Below are positions 54,348 to 62,834 of a stretch of DNA of 64,000 nt, piece after piece; position 1 is the first letter of the stretch; every line of letters begins with the position of its first letter. The notes under the pieces were generated by a model, which saw only the letters and a list, made by a program, of their open reading frames with translations, was not told the origin of the DNA and ran no database searches. This DNA comes from Psychromonas sp. B3M02 (lineage in GTDB: Bacteria; Pseudomonadota; Gammaproteobacteria; Enterobacterales; Psychromonadaceae), in assembly GCF_003318165.1 (NCBI RefSeq), contig NZ_QOCB01000039.1:31343-95342 (forward strand), read 5' to 3'. The translations under genes were made by a program, and so were the position numbers.

Positions 54348-54371
54348 AAAGCGATCTAATAAGATCGCTTT
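54348..54371. terminator. Bidirectional terminator between pcp and the hydratase gene
   Basis: Perfect 10-bp stem AAAGCGATCT / AGATCGCTTT with an AATA loop, preceded by a run of A (54344-54350) that serves as the U-tract for the minus transcript. It separates the converging genes. Confidence 0.85.
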
Positions 54372-54397
54372 ACCTGTTTCTCTATTCGAGGAGTATT

Positions 54398-55222
54398 TTA
54401 GCTTTTAGTATTATCTACTAGTGTGAAGTTCATTTCACATACATCGCCAAATTTCACTGTAGATGTTGCGCCTACTAATGCTTCATGCACACCAGTAATT
54501 GCACCTGTGCTACAAATTGAACCTGCAGGCAGTGTGATGCCACGCTCAGCACAACAGTCGATCATAAAGGCTAATGCAGACATAGGACCATTTAAAATAC
54601 CATCTGTAGCTGCTGTGTTAATTAACTCACCATTGATGCTAGTGCTGGTTTCCATCTTAGTGATCGCATTTTCCCAATCTTCAATAGCAGTGCCTACGAT
54701 CACACCGTATTGGTTACCAATATCTGAAATAATTGCCGTTGGGCCGTAACTATTTAAGTCCACCACAGGGCTGCTTGCCATTTCGATACCGGCATAAACG
54801 GCTTTAACTAAATGAGTCACACCATCAGCAGTATTGATACTACCAGGTTTAATCTCTTGGTTAATTTCTACTACTAACTCAGGCTCAATAGCAATAAAAC
54901 CACCAGCAAAAACAGGTAGGTCGAATGCTTCACCAGTTGCTTGCTTTTCAGTTAATTCAATATGTACATCTTTAAAAACCGGACCTAGTACACGTACATC
55001 ACCTAATGTATCGCGCAAATCAGGTGGTATCATGCCTACTTTCCAACCAACGATTTCTTGATCTAAAGCTTCGATAGAGGCGTCTTGTACTTGATAAGCT
55101 TCTTTTAGGGTGTTCGGAATAGGCCCTGGAAAACCTTCTACAATACGAATCTCTTTACGTGCACTTGATAGTGCTTGAGCTAGTTCATTAATTTGTACAC
55201 TCGTTAATGCTTCAGTTGACAT
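54398..55222 (-). CDS. 2-keto-4-pentenoate hydratase / FAA-hydrolase-like protein
   Basis: 274 residues. EAYQVQDASIEAL, GWKVGMIPPDLRDTLG, FIAIEPELVVEINQEI and SPVVDLNSYGPTAIISDIG (metal-site Glu residues), GILNGPMSALAFMIDCC and TGAITGVHEALVGAT are typical of the MhpD/hydratase branch of the fumarylacetoacetate hydrolase superfamily. It likely hydrates or decarboxylates a small keto acid. No aromatic-degradation partners lie near, so the substrate is not clear. It is monocistronic here, convergent with pcp, and preceded by a 350-bp intergenic region. Confidence 0.8.
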   Translation of the reverse strand: MSTEALTSVQINELAQALSSARKEIRIVEGFPGPIPNTLKEAYQVQDASIEALDQEIVGWKVGMIPPDLRDTLGDVRVLGPVFKDVHIELTEKQATGEAFDLPVFAGGFIAIEPELVVEINQEIKPGSINTADGVTHLVKAVYAGIEMASSPVVDLNSYGPTAIISDIGNQYGVIVGTAIEDWENAITKMETSTSINGELINTAATDGILNGPMSALAFMIDCCAERGITLPAGSICSTGAITGVHEALVGATSTVKFGDVCEMNFTLVDNTKS

Positions 55223-55572
55223 AAAATACTCTCACAATGGTTTGATAAGTTTATGGTTGATTAGCGGCAAGTAGGGTTAATACTTGTGCAGTTAAAATCA
55301 GTATAAACGTCCTATAAGTTCAAACAAAGTGATTCTTTTGTATTACTTAATGATTTTGACTAAGATCTATTATTCAACAACTTGCTAAAAATAGTCTCTG
55401 TGACAGATATATTTAATATAACAAATGACTGACTATTTTTGCCTATGCTTAACTATTCCCTTATCTGACACAAGTATCTCGTAAAATTTTTAAATTTCGT
55501 TATGTTATGACCGGATTATTGTTATATTGTAACAAAATGATGTTTGACTATATTTAAATAAATGAGAGAAAT
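55223..55572. promoter_or_regulatory. Divergent promoter region, hydratase and zinc ABC operon
   Basis: 350 bp without a gene. It holds the Zur-like palindrome at 55518-55538. The rest is AT-rich without features I would defend. Confidence 0.4.
55518..55538 (+). promoter_or_regulatory. Zur-like operator upstream of the ABC operon
   Basis: TGTTATATTGTAACA at its centre matches the Zur core GTTATA-N-TATAAC with a single mismatch, inside a palindrome TTGTTA-N5-TAACAA. It lies 35 bp before the ATPase start, so bound protein would overlap or block the promoter. Confidence 0.6.
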
Positions 55573-56268
55573 ATGATCAATATAAATAACTTACGTTTTG
55601 CATGGCAAAAAGAGCCCATTATTAATATCGATGCACTCAGCATTGAACAAGGCCAACACCTTTTTATTGAAGGCTCTAGTGGAAGTGGTAAAAGTACACT
55701 ATTAAATTTATTGGGTGGTGTTATCACGCCGCAAAGTGGTGAGGTTGAAATACTCGGTCAATCATTAAACCAAATGTCTTCAAGCCAAAAAGATAGTTTT
55801 AGAGCCAATCATATTGGTTTTATTTTTCAGCAATTTAATCTTATCCCTTATTTAAGTGTCTTAGAAAATATCACTTTACCTTGTACTTTCTCTATTGACC
55901 GTAAACAGAAAGCCTTAAGCCGCAGTGGCAGTTTACAAAAAGAAGCGATTCGTTTGCTGTCTGCATTAGGGATTAATGATCCAGCGTTAATAAAACGCAG
56001 TGTAAATGAGTTAAGTGTCGGTCAGCAGCAACGTGTGGCAGCAGCAAGAGCGATGTTAGGTAGCCCGGATATTATTATTGCCGATGAGCCAACCTCTGCA
56101 CTGGATAATGACCACCGCCAAGTGTTTATTAAAATACTCTTTGAAGAGTGCGAAAAAGAAAATATCACGTTAATTTTTGTTAGTCACGATGCTACTTTAA
56201 AACACCATTTCTCACATCATATTAATCTTCAAGAACTTAATCAGGTTAGCATTAAGGAGGCCTTATAA
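55573..56268 (+). CDS. ABC transporter ATP-binding protein (LolD/MacB family)
   Basis: 231 residues. Walker A GSSGSGKSTLL (residues ~36-46), Q-loop FIFQQFNLIP, signature ELSVGQQQRVAAARAM (usually LSGGQ; here SVGQQ), Walker B DIIIADEPTSALD and H-loop VSHDA. The Zur-like box upstream and the His-rich permease downstream suggest a zinc-responsive system, similar to the Vibrio ZrgB-type genes. The start ATG at 55573 follows GAGAGAAAT. The stop overlaps the permease start by one base (TAATG). Confidence 0.92.
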   Translation: MININNLRFAWQKEPIINIDALSIEQGQHLFIEGSSGSGKSTLLNLLGGVITPQSGEVEILGQSLNQMSSSQKDSFRANHIGFIFQQFNLIPYLSVLENITLPCTFSIDRKQKALSRSGSLQKEAIRLLSALGINDPALIKRSVNELSVGQQQRVAAARAMLGSPDIIIADEPTSALDNDHRQVFIKILFEECEKENITLIFVSHDATLKHHFSHHINLQELNQVSIKEAL

Positions 56269-57695
56269 TGGCTATTTTATCATTAGCTTTTAAGAGCTTA
56301 CTTAACCGTAAACTGACATTTTTTATCACCCTATTTTCAATTGCAATCAGTGTAACCTTGTTACTAGGTGTACAAACCTTAAAAACAGAAACCAATAGCA
56401 GCTTTATGAAAAGTATCTCTGGTACTGATTTAATCATAGGCTCTAGAGGTGCATCATCACAGTTACTATTAAGTTCGGTTTTCCATATTGGGAATACTCC
56501 TAACACCATTCAATACAATACCTATAAAAAGATTAGCCAATCACCTGCGGTTGAGTGGGCAGTGCCTATATCAATGGGTGACTCTCATAAAGGTTATACG
56601 GTAATGGCTACTGATTTAAGCTTTTATGATTACTTTAGTTTTGCTAATAAACAGCATTTAAAAGTTGATAAAGGCGCAATTGATGATGATATGTTTGCTG
56701 TTGTTATCGGCTCAGAAGTTGCTAAAAAATTAAATTATAACATTGGCGATCAAGTGATCGTGACACATGGTGGCGGTGAAATAGAAGGTCATCATCATGA
56801 CAATATTCCTTTTTATATTAGTGCCATCCTAGCACCCTCTTTCACTGCGATTGACCAAACATTAATTATTTCATTGGAAGCAATGGAAGCAATGCATACT
56901 GATAATCACGGTCACTTTGGTGCACTACCTGGAGAACAAATTCTACCGAGTGATAATCATCAAGCGCATAGTGATCACGATGAACATGAACATCATGACG
57001 AAGCTATTCATGAAGAACATGCTGACCATGACGAGCATGAACACCATGATGCAGCAGCGCATGCCGACCACGATGCCCATGCACACCACGGTCATCAAGA
57101 TACGCAAGAGCAACGTGTTGCTCGCTTATTAAAAATAAAACCAGAAAAAATCAATGCTATTTTTGTTGGTTTAACTTCGCCTCAAGCGATTTTAAGCATG
57201 CAAAGTTATGTGAATAACTACCAAGCTGAGCCATTATCTGCGATTATTCCTGCCGTTGCGCTTCAAGAGTTATGGCAGTTCTTTAGCCTTGCTGAAGTCG
57301 CATTGAACATTGTTACTGTTTTTGTTGTCTTAGTTGGGCTATTAGGTATGTTAAGTATCATCTTAATGAGTCTGAATGAGCGTCGACGTGAAATGGCAAT
57401 ATTACGCTCAGTAGGAGCAAGACCTGGTCATATCTTTGGTTTAATTATTGGTGAAGCTGGTTTTGTTTGTTTTGCTGGTATTTTATTAGGTGTTGCATTA
57501 CTTTACCTACTTCTGTTTACGCTACAGGCGCCATTAGCAAGCTATTATGGCTTCTATTTAGATATCAATATGCTCACATCTAATGATTGGTTTATCTTAG
57601 CAATCATCCAACTAAGTGCTTTAGTGATCGCATTTATTCCAGGGTGGTTGATTTATAAATATTCATTATCAGATGGGATGAGTATTAAGTTTTAG
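56268..57695 (+). CDS. FtsX-like permease with a His-rich periplasmic loop
   Basis: 475 residues. N-terminal helix, a long periplasmic domain and three C-terminal helices, with the FtsX-type segment MSLNERRREMAILRSVGARPGHIF. Residues ~227-281 are extraordinarily His-rich (about 18 His in ~50 residues), with the unit DHDEHEHHD duplicated, next to an HHH at GHHHDNIPF. The loop would face the periplasm and could bind zinc or nickel. The FtsX/MacB plan suggests extraction of a lipoprotein or mechanotransmission rather than direct pumping. Operon with the ATPase (1-bp overlap) and DUF3299 gene (6 bp). Confidence 0.9.
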   Translation: MAILSLAFKSLLNRKLTFFITLFSIAISVTLLLGVQTLKTETNSSFMKSISGTDLIIGSRGASSQLLLSSVFHIGNTPNTIQYNTYKKISQSPAVEWAVPISMGDSHKGYTVMATDLSFYDYFSFANKQHLKVDKGAIDDDMFAVVIGSEVAKKLNYNIGDQVIVTHGGGEIEGHHHDNIPFYISAILAPSFTAIDQTLIISLEAMEAMHTDNHGHFGALPGEQILPSDNHQAHSDHDEHEHHDEAIHEEHADHDEHEHHDAAAHADHDAHAHHGHQDTQEQRVARLLKIKPEKINAIFVGLTSPQAILSMQSYVNNYQAEPLSAIIPAVALQELWQFFSLAEVALNIVTVFVVLVGLLGMLSIILMSLNERRREMAILRSVGARPGHIFGLIIGEAGFVCFAGILLGVALLYLLLFTLQAPLASYYGFYLDINMLTSNDWFILAIIQLSALVIAFIPGWLIYKYSLSDGMSIKF

Positions 57696-57701
57696 GAAAT
57701 T

Positions 57702-58364
57702 ATGAAGAAACTATTTTTAATCACTTTATTGCTGGGTTTGACCTCCATGGTGCAAGCCCAGCCAATGAAAATCACATGGCAGGACTTGGAAGGTAAAGTA
57801 GAACCTTACCAAGACCCTTTTGCAGATTTAACCGATGAACAGTTATATAATCTTTCTGTGTATGGACGTATTTCAGAGATGCAACGTTTATACCCTGATT
57901 ACGATCTGACAGAGGCAATGTTACAAGAAGCAGAAGATGCTAAAGCGCAATTAATAGCAGAGAATGTCGATATTGATTATATGTTTGAACAACGCGAAAT
58001 CATCATTCAAAAACGCGAGAAAGCAGCATTAATCACCAATGATCTATTAGCTGATAGAGAAATTGAAATGTCGGGTTATATGCTTGCGCTAGAATTTGAT
58101 AAAGGAACAGTTTCTGAGTTTTTATTAGTACCAACAATCGGCGCTTGTTCTCATAAACCTGTGCCGCCAGCGAATCAGTTGATTTTTGTGAAAGCAAAAA
58201 CACCTGTTGCTGCTGGCTCACCTTTTATGCCGATTAAGATCACTGGTACTTTACGTATAACACCTGAAGTGAAAGACCTGTATCTTGTGGATGGCAATAA
58301 AAAGATCACTATGTCATACAGTTTAGACAATGCAATCGTAGAGCCTTACATTGCAACACACTAA
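57702..58364 (+). CDS. DUF3299 periplasmic protein
   Basis: 220 residues, signal peptide (MKKLFLITLLLGLTSMVQAQ). Contains ITWQDLEGK, MSGYMLALEFD and FLLVPTIGACSHKPVPPANQLIFV, the DUF3299 pattern. Cys and His of the GACSHKP segment are candidate metal ligands. It follows the permease by 6 bp, and DUF3299 genes regularly accompany these ATPase/permease pairs. Together with the operator this suggests a zinc-linked envelope system. The exact role is unknown. Confidence 0.85.
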   Translation: MKKLFLITLLLGLTSMVQAQPMKITWQDLEGKVEPYQDPFADLTDEQLYNLSVYGRISEMQRLYPDYDLTEAMLQEAEDAKAQLIAENVDIDYMFEQREIIIQKREKAALITNDLLADREIEMSGYMLALEFDKGTVSEFLLVPTIGACSHKPVPPANQLIFVKAKTPVAAGSPFMPIKITGTLRITPEVKDLYLVDGNKKITMSYSLDNAIVEPYIATH

Positions 58365-58424
58365 ATAATACCAATCACTTATTTTATATAACTTGATGGT
58401 AACCAACTCATCGCTGCTATCGAG

Positions 58425-58856
58425 TTATTTATTATTTCGAATCACCTTAAACTCTTTTCCTGCTTCACTTGATAAGTTCACCGTTACCGTTTTATCACCC
58501 CAGCCATGCTCATTACATTTAGCACGGACCACCACTTTCTGTAGTTCAGGTTTAATCTGAACATTACACAAACTGCGTGTGAAAGGTTGTTCATTATCAT
58601 GAGGGTGAAGTAATTTTCTTTCACCTAATACATTACCTTGTAGATCCAACACTTGCCATGCATCAGCATAATGTTCCCAGCCTTGGTCGTTATGATGCAC
58701 CTGAGTATTAAAACACCAACTCCCATTTTGGCTCTGTGTAGCTTGTACATAAGTTACCTGAGCGAGATCTAATGAAGCCCCTTCAGTATTACTTGCCTGT
58801 GCAAAAGGAGTGATAACCAATGATGTTAATAATAAACAAAGAGAAATGCGTTTCAT
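58425..58856 (-). CDS. Conserved secreted protein of unknown function
   Basis: 143 residues with a signal peptide (MKRISLCLLLTSLVITPFAQA). The mature protein is small and soluble, with three Cys (NGSWCFNT, RSLCNVQI, AKCNEHGW) and a conserved GWEHYADAWQVLD...LLHPHDNEQPFTRSL. I recognise no named family. It is convergent with the DUF3299 gene, 60 bp apart, in a gap with ATACCAATCACTTATTT, a fragment of the repeat family seen at 62.4 kb. Confidence 0.7.
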   Translation of the reverse strand: MKRISLCLLLTSLVITPFAQASNTEGASLDLAQVTYVQATQSQNGSWCFNTQVHHNDQGWEHYADAWQVLDLQGNVLGERKLLHPHDNEQPFTRSLCNVQIKPELQKVVVRAKCNEHGWGDKTVTVNLSSEAGKEFKVIRNNK

Positions 58857-59026
58857 TAGTTCACCTATAGAGTGCTATAAAGGACTATCAAGATAACATA
58901 ACAAGCTGTTAATTTTATCTGTGGTAGATCTTAAGTTCAGGCATTAACGTATCTTTGAATATTAAAAATAGATGCTAGGGGCTTGTTATCGCCATTCAAC
59001 ATTTCACACAACAACAAATTAAACAG

Positions 59027-59632
59027 ATGCCAACACGAGAGCGTGCGCGTTTTATTAACAGTTTATCGGGATTTAAAAGCGCGAACCTAATTGCCACACA
59101 AGACAAGCAAGGTAACACTAATGTAGCCATATTCAGCTCTGTTGTTCACTTGGGTGCCTCTCCTGCGTTAGTGGGATTTATTATGCGTCCAGACACAAGA
59201 CAACGACACACTCTAGATAATATTATTGAAACTCAAGTCTATACCATTAACCAAGTCTCTGAGGCGTTTTACCAACAAGCCCATCAAACATCAGCACGTT
59301 ATCCAATAGAAGAGAGTGAATTTGAGATGGCTGGCCTTGAATGTGGTTATATTGATAATGTCCCTTTTGTCAAAGAAAGCAGTTTAAAGTTCGTGGTTAA
59401 ATTAAAAGAGATACTGCCTATCGCACTTAATAATACGCAGATGGTGATTGGTGAAATTAGCCATGTATTATGCGAAGAGAGTGCGATCAAAGAAGATGGG
59501 TATATTGATATAGAGGCGTTGCAGACCGTTGCTATTTCAGGGTTAGACAGTTACCACAGTAGTCAACGTTTAAGCCGATTAAGCTACGCTAAACCAGATT
59601 CACCACTTCATCAAGTAGAGGCGTCGAAATGA
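59027..59632 (+). CDS. Flavin reductase family protein
   Basis: 201 residues from the ATG at 59027. RARFINSLSGFKSANLIATQDKQGNTNVAIFSSVVHLGASPALVGFIMRP (quoted in part) is the FMN-binding flavin-reductase-like pattern. Frame continues open to 58979 with HFTQQQIKQ before this ATG, and relatives begin in that region, so the true start may be a non-ATG codon (for example ATT at 58994) after AGGGG at 58977-58981. It is in an operon with the next two genes (4-bp overlap). Oxidoreductase substrate unknown. Confidence 0.78.
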   Translation: MPTRERARFINSLSGFKSANLIATQDKQGNTNVAIFSSVVHLGASPALVGFIMRPDTRQRHTLDNIIETQVYTINQVSEAFYQQAHQTSARYPIEESEFEMAGLECGYIDNVPFVKESSLKFVVKLKEILPIALNNTQMVIGEISHVLCEESAIKEDGYIDIEALQTVAISGLDSYHSSQRLSRLSYAKPDSPLHQVEASK

Positions 59633-60066
59633 ATATGCAACAGCTTACTATTTTCTATGATGGGCAATGTCCACTATGCAGCTTAGAGATGCAAAGGTTA
59701 AAGGAACAGGATAAAGCAGACCAAATCCTACTCGTGGATCTCCATCAATCGGATTTTAATACTATTTATCCTGAGATCGATATTAACCAAGGATTAGCTA
59801 TTTTACATGGCAAATACCAAGGCAAAATACTCTTAGGTTTAGATGTTACCCATAGAGCTTGGACACTAGTTGGTAAAGGCTGGTTAGTTGCTCCTTTGCA
59901 ATGGCCAATAATTAAACCTCTCTCCCATCAAGTTTATCTATTAGTTGCTAAATATCGCCAGCCAATTTCAAATTTCATCTACCAACGTTTTGGTATAGGC
60001 ATTAAACACTGTGAACAAGGAACCTGTTATGGCAAACCCAACGACATTAATCATCGGGGCAAATAG
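59629..60066 (+). CDS. DUF393 (DCC family) thiol-disulfide-like protein
   Basis: 145 residues. FYDGQCPLCSLEMQRL contains the DxxCxxC hallmark (C14, C17) of the DCC family, followed by ILLVDLH and GLDVTHRAWTLVGKGWL. The thioredoxin-like motif suggests redox activity. It overlaps the flavin reductase gene by 4 bp and the SDR gene by 38 bp. Confidence 0.88.
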   Translation: MNMQQLTIFYDGQCPLCSLEMQRLKEQDKADQILLVDLHQSDFNTIYPEIDINQGLAILHGKYQGKILLGLDVTHRAWTLVGKGWLVAPLQWPIIKPLSHQVYLLVAKYRQPISNFIYQRFGIGIKHCEQGTCYGKPNDINHRGK

Positions 60067-60763
60067 TGAAATAGCAAAAGCATTAGCGTTACAAACAGTC
60101 AATAAAAGTAATAATGGACTAATTGTTATTACTCGTGATCCTAGTTTTTATCTGCAACCGCTATTCCGCAACAGTAAAGTCATCACTTTAGCTGATTATC
60201 AAGAGTACTCTATCAATGAAGCTATTGATTCGATTAAGGAAAATAAAGCGACGCTGATAACCAATGTCTTTATCTGTCATGGATTATTGCATAACCAGCA
60301 TATTACCCCTGAGAAACGCTTACAGGCTTTTGATGTGGATAGTTTCACTGAGGTTATGAATGCTAATACCATCACACCTATGTTATGGCTGAAGAATCTC
60401 GTGCCGTACTTATCTGGTAAGGAAACCTGTAAAGTTGTTATTTTCTCCGCAAGAGTAGGCAGTATTGCTGATAATAAAATCGGTGGATGGTATAGCTACC
60501 GAGCTTCTAAAGCAGCAACGAATATGTTGTTAAAAACCGCAGCCATTGAGCTTGCTAGAACGGCTAAGAATATTAAGCTCATTTCATTTCACCCTGGCAC
60601 AACGGATAGCCCTTTATCTAAACCATTTCAGAAGAATGTACCAGAAGGAAAACTATTTACTAGCGAGTTTGTTGCCTCACAGCTTTTTGCCATAGTAGAC
60701 AACAGTGAGTTAGACGGTGAAGTCAGCTTTGTGGATTGGCAAGGTAAAAGTATCCCTTGGTAA
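60029..60763 (+). CDS. Short-chain dehydrogenase/reductase (CsgA-like)
   Basis: About 244 residues from the ATG at 60029 (MANPTTLIIGANSE), chosen over the GTG at 60011 because AAGGA lies 8 nt upstream. LIIGANSEIAKALA is the nucleotide loop and GGWYSYRASKAATNM carries the catalytic Tyr-x3-Lys. The Ser is in VVIFSARVGSIAD. Family members of the C-factor type occur in this three-gene arrangement. It overlaps DUF393 gene by 38 bp. Substrate unknown. Confidence 0.85.
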   Translation: MANPTTLIIGANSEIAKALALQTVNKSNNGLIVITRDPSFYLQPLFRNSKVITLADYQEYSINEAIDSIKENKATLITNVFICHGLLHNQHITPEKRLQAFDVDSFTEVMNANTITPMLWLKNLVPYLSGKETCKVVIFSARVGSIADNKIGGWYSYRASKAATNMLLKTAAIELARTAKNIKLISFHPGTTDSPLSKPFQKNVPEGKLFTSEFVASQLFAIVDNSELDGEVSFVDWQGKSIPW

Positions 60764-60793
60764 TAACTTAGGTAGAGTAAGGTTAATGTTTCC

Positions 60794-61189
60794 TTACTCT
60801 TTATCGAAACTATCTACGACAATTGCGCCCATCGATGCAGGCATACTGATAACGATAATACGTTTAATGGCTATCCAAGGAGAGTCAAGGAATGGCAATT
60901 TATTAAGACACAATAAAACCAGTGCAACGACAAAAGCAGTCATCAAATAAGCAATCACAATGCGAAAAACAAAGACATAACGTCGTTCAATAATATTAGT
61001 TTGGAAAACACTGTGATAGGTATAAAGGCTTAAAAATAGAATGGATAAGAACAACAACATTAACAAGTTAGGTGTGGGTAAAGTTTCACCCAGTTTCCAT
61101 GCTTCTTCAGAAAAAGAAACGGGTACCGCTAACGCAAATGCCCCTACAAATATCTGACCAGCATCTTCTACATTAAAGCTATATTTCAT
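60794..61189 (-). CDS. Integral membrane protein, DUF2391-like
   Basis: 131 residues with four hydrophobic segments: QIFVGAFALAVPVSFSEEAWKLGE, LLMLLFLSILFLSLYTYH, VFVFRIVIAYLMTAFVVALVLLCL and AIKRIIVISMPASMGAIVVDSF (quoted in part). This resembles the TIGR02587/DUF2391 family. Function unknown. It is convergent with the SDR gene, 30 bp apart, and 36 bp downstream of the next gene on its strand. Confidence 0.65.
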   Translation of the reverse strand: MKYSFNVEDAGQIFVGAFALAVPVSFSEEAWKLGETLPTPNLLMLLFLSILFLSLYTYHSVFQTNIIERRYVFVFRIVIAYLMTAFVVALVLLCLNKLPFLDSPWIAIKRIIVISMPASMGAIVVDSFDKE

Positions 61190-61225
61190 ATAAACCTTTC
61201 TTGTTATTTGTTTTGATTAGAAGCG

Positions 61226-62356
61226 TTATTTATTAACTAAACCATAGGGCACAGACTTAAATAAATCAGGTTGAGCATTCACCGTTGGCGCTTGATGTAC
61301 ACCTTGCCAATCTAATAGCATAATTGCTAATACATTACGGTGTTCGCCTTTTTTAAGGTCAAACTCGCCATCTACAGAAGGTACTAACCCATGCTCTCTA
61401 TCAAGTGATTTTTGAATAACACTTTGTGTTTGTAGTACAACAGGATCGTCAGCTAAACCAGCAAGTAAAAAATTAATACCCACTTCTGCAATCACATCTT
61501 CTTTAGTGCGCTCAATAATCATATCGATATTGTTTCGATAATAATCATAGATCCATTGAAAATCGGTCTCGTTAATTGGAAATTGATAATAGGCTGAAGC
61601 AGCAAATATAATGTGGGTTAAACCATACACTTTGTTAATTAACTGTTGTTCAGATAATTGCTGATCTTGATGATCTGGATAGGTTTCTCTGAATGCTTCG
61701 ATAAATTCTTCAGTTACATCCTGCTCACCTAGTTGCTTTAACCAGTATACTTGATTAGCTAACTGTGCAGCCCAAGCCTTTATCATCTCCTGATTGGTGG
61801 CATAGTTAGTAAAATCATAACGACCTATTACTTCCCTTAACTTAGCATCCTGTTGATGTTTCAAGCCATACTCATTTGCACGGGCCATAGAGCCTAATAA
61901 ATCAACACCAAGGTACAAATATTCAGGTATCGCTTTTGTAACCTGATAACGTAATACACTTCGTTCACTGGCATCTACTAAATAATTATTAATGCGCTTT
62001 GCTGAATAAGCAGTTATTTGCGCGGATGTATTCACTTCATTAGCAAAATAGTTTAAACGACTGGCTACTCGAGCCATATCAGACCAAATAGCAGCCGCAT
62101 ATTTATCATCTAAGCTTTGACGGTACATTCTCAGCCCATAGTGGCCAGATTTGAAAGCAGATAAGGTATATAACTGAGATTCATAGGTATTGCGGATCAA
62201 AGCAGCATCTTGTTTAAATGCATTGCCAATAATACTTTTATCACTTGAACTATGAGAATTTACATGCGCAGCATCTTCTGAATGAAATGGTTCAAAGAAG
62301 GTCATTGTAATCAATAAACACAAAACAACCACTAGACTAAGCATGAGTGATTTCAT
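61226..62356 (-). CDS. Secreted/anchored protein of unknown function (DUF3541-like)
   Basis: 376 residues with an N-terminal hydrophobic leader (MKSLMLSLVVVLCLLITMTFF). The mature part is helix-rich: LIRNTYESQLYTLSAFKSGHYGLRMYRQSLD, SDMARVASRLNYF, QVTKAIPEYLYLGVDLLG, TNYATNQEMIKAWAAQLANQVYWLKQLG, YGLTHIIFAASAYYQFP, AEVGINFLLAGL. From memory it matches a Vibrio family called DUF3541, but I hold this loosely. It is transcribed with the DUF2391-like gene. No catalytic motif is apparent. Confidence 0.6.
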   Translation of the reverse strand: MKSLMLSLVVVLCLLITMTFFEPFHSEDAAHVNSHSSSDKSIIGNAFKQDAALIRNTYESQLYTLSAFKSGHYGLRMYRQSLDDKYAAAIWSDMARVASRLNYFANEVNTSAQITAYSAKRINNYLVDASERSVLRYQVTKAIPEYLYLGVDLLGSMARANEYGLKHQQDAKLREVIGRYDFTNYATNQEMIKAWAAQLANQVYWLKQLGEQDVTEEFIEAFRETYPDHQDQQLSEQQLINKVYGLTHIIFAASAYYQFPINETDFQWIYDYYRNNIDMIIERTKEDVIAEVGINFLLAGLADDPVVLQTQSVIQKSLDREHGLVPSVDGEFDLKKGEHRNVLAIMLLDWQGVHQAPTVNAQPDLFKSVPYGLVNK

Positions 62357-62378
62357 AACTATTTCCTTATCAATATAA

Positions 62379-62554
62379 TACCAATTGTATTAAATAAGCG
62401 ATCTCAATTTTGCGCAGGAAAAATGGCTTAGTTCAAGGCGTCATTTAAGCCTTTCGACGATTAACTTCGTTAATAGTCTATTAACGAAAATCACAACGAA
62501 GGCGTCAGTTATTTTAACAAGTAAAATAGATCAGTTACTTAGTGTGATGGGTAT
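62379..62554. mobile_element. MITE-like element with imperfect terminal inverted repeats
   Basis: Left end ATACCAATTGTATTAAATAA and the complement of the right end ATACCCATCACACTAAGTAA match at 17 of 25 positions over 25 bp. The interior contains an inverted pair around TTAACTTCGTTAATAG / CTATTAACGAAAA and AAGGCGTCATTT...GGCGTCAGTTAT. No open frame. This type of sequence recurs in Shewanella/Psychromonas genomes in my memory. Confidence 0.55.
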
Positions 62555-62834
62555 AACTACCCTTTAATACCAATACATTAATACCCTGATCATTCTATAA
62601 AGCCTAATACTATCTACCAAAAATTTAAAAATTAGCAAAATAAACCTATGTTTAATAATGTATTAAGAAAGTAATGAATAATAAGACATTGTTTAAATGC
62701 TTAAGTTGCTATTACTAAATAGACATTTTCTAACTCTCTGATATCAATACTAATCAAGAAATGTTGATGCTTAAACTATCGGGCACAATTAAATAGATGA
62801 CAAGATTCAAACAATGATTCGAAGTTTCGATGAT
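62555..62834. other. Uninformative AT-rich stretch
   Basis: About 280 bp between the MITE-like element and the repeat array. I see no gene, hairpin or repeat that I would defend. It opens with TAATACCAATACATTAATACC, a possible decayed end of the neighbouring element. Confidence 0.4.

Noticed and set aside
56917..57132. Separate Met/Thr-rich small protein within the permease gene
   Set aside because: It is an alternate-frame shadow of the His-rich coding stretch without its own ribosome site.
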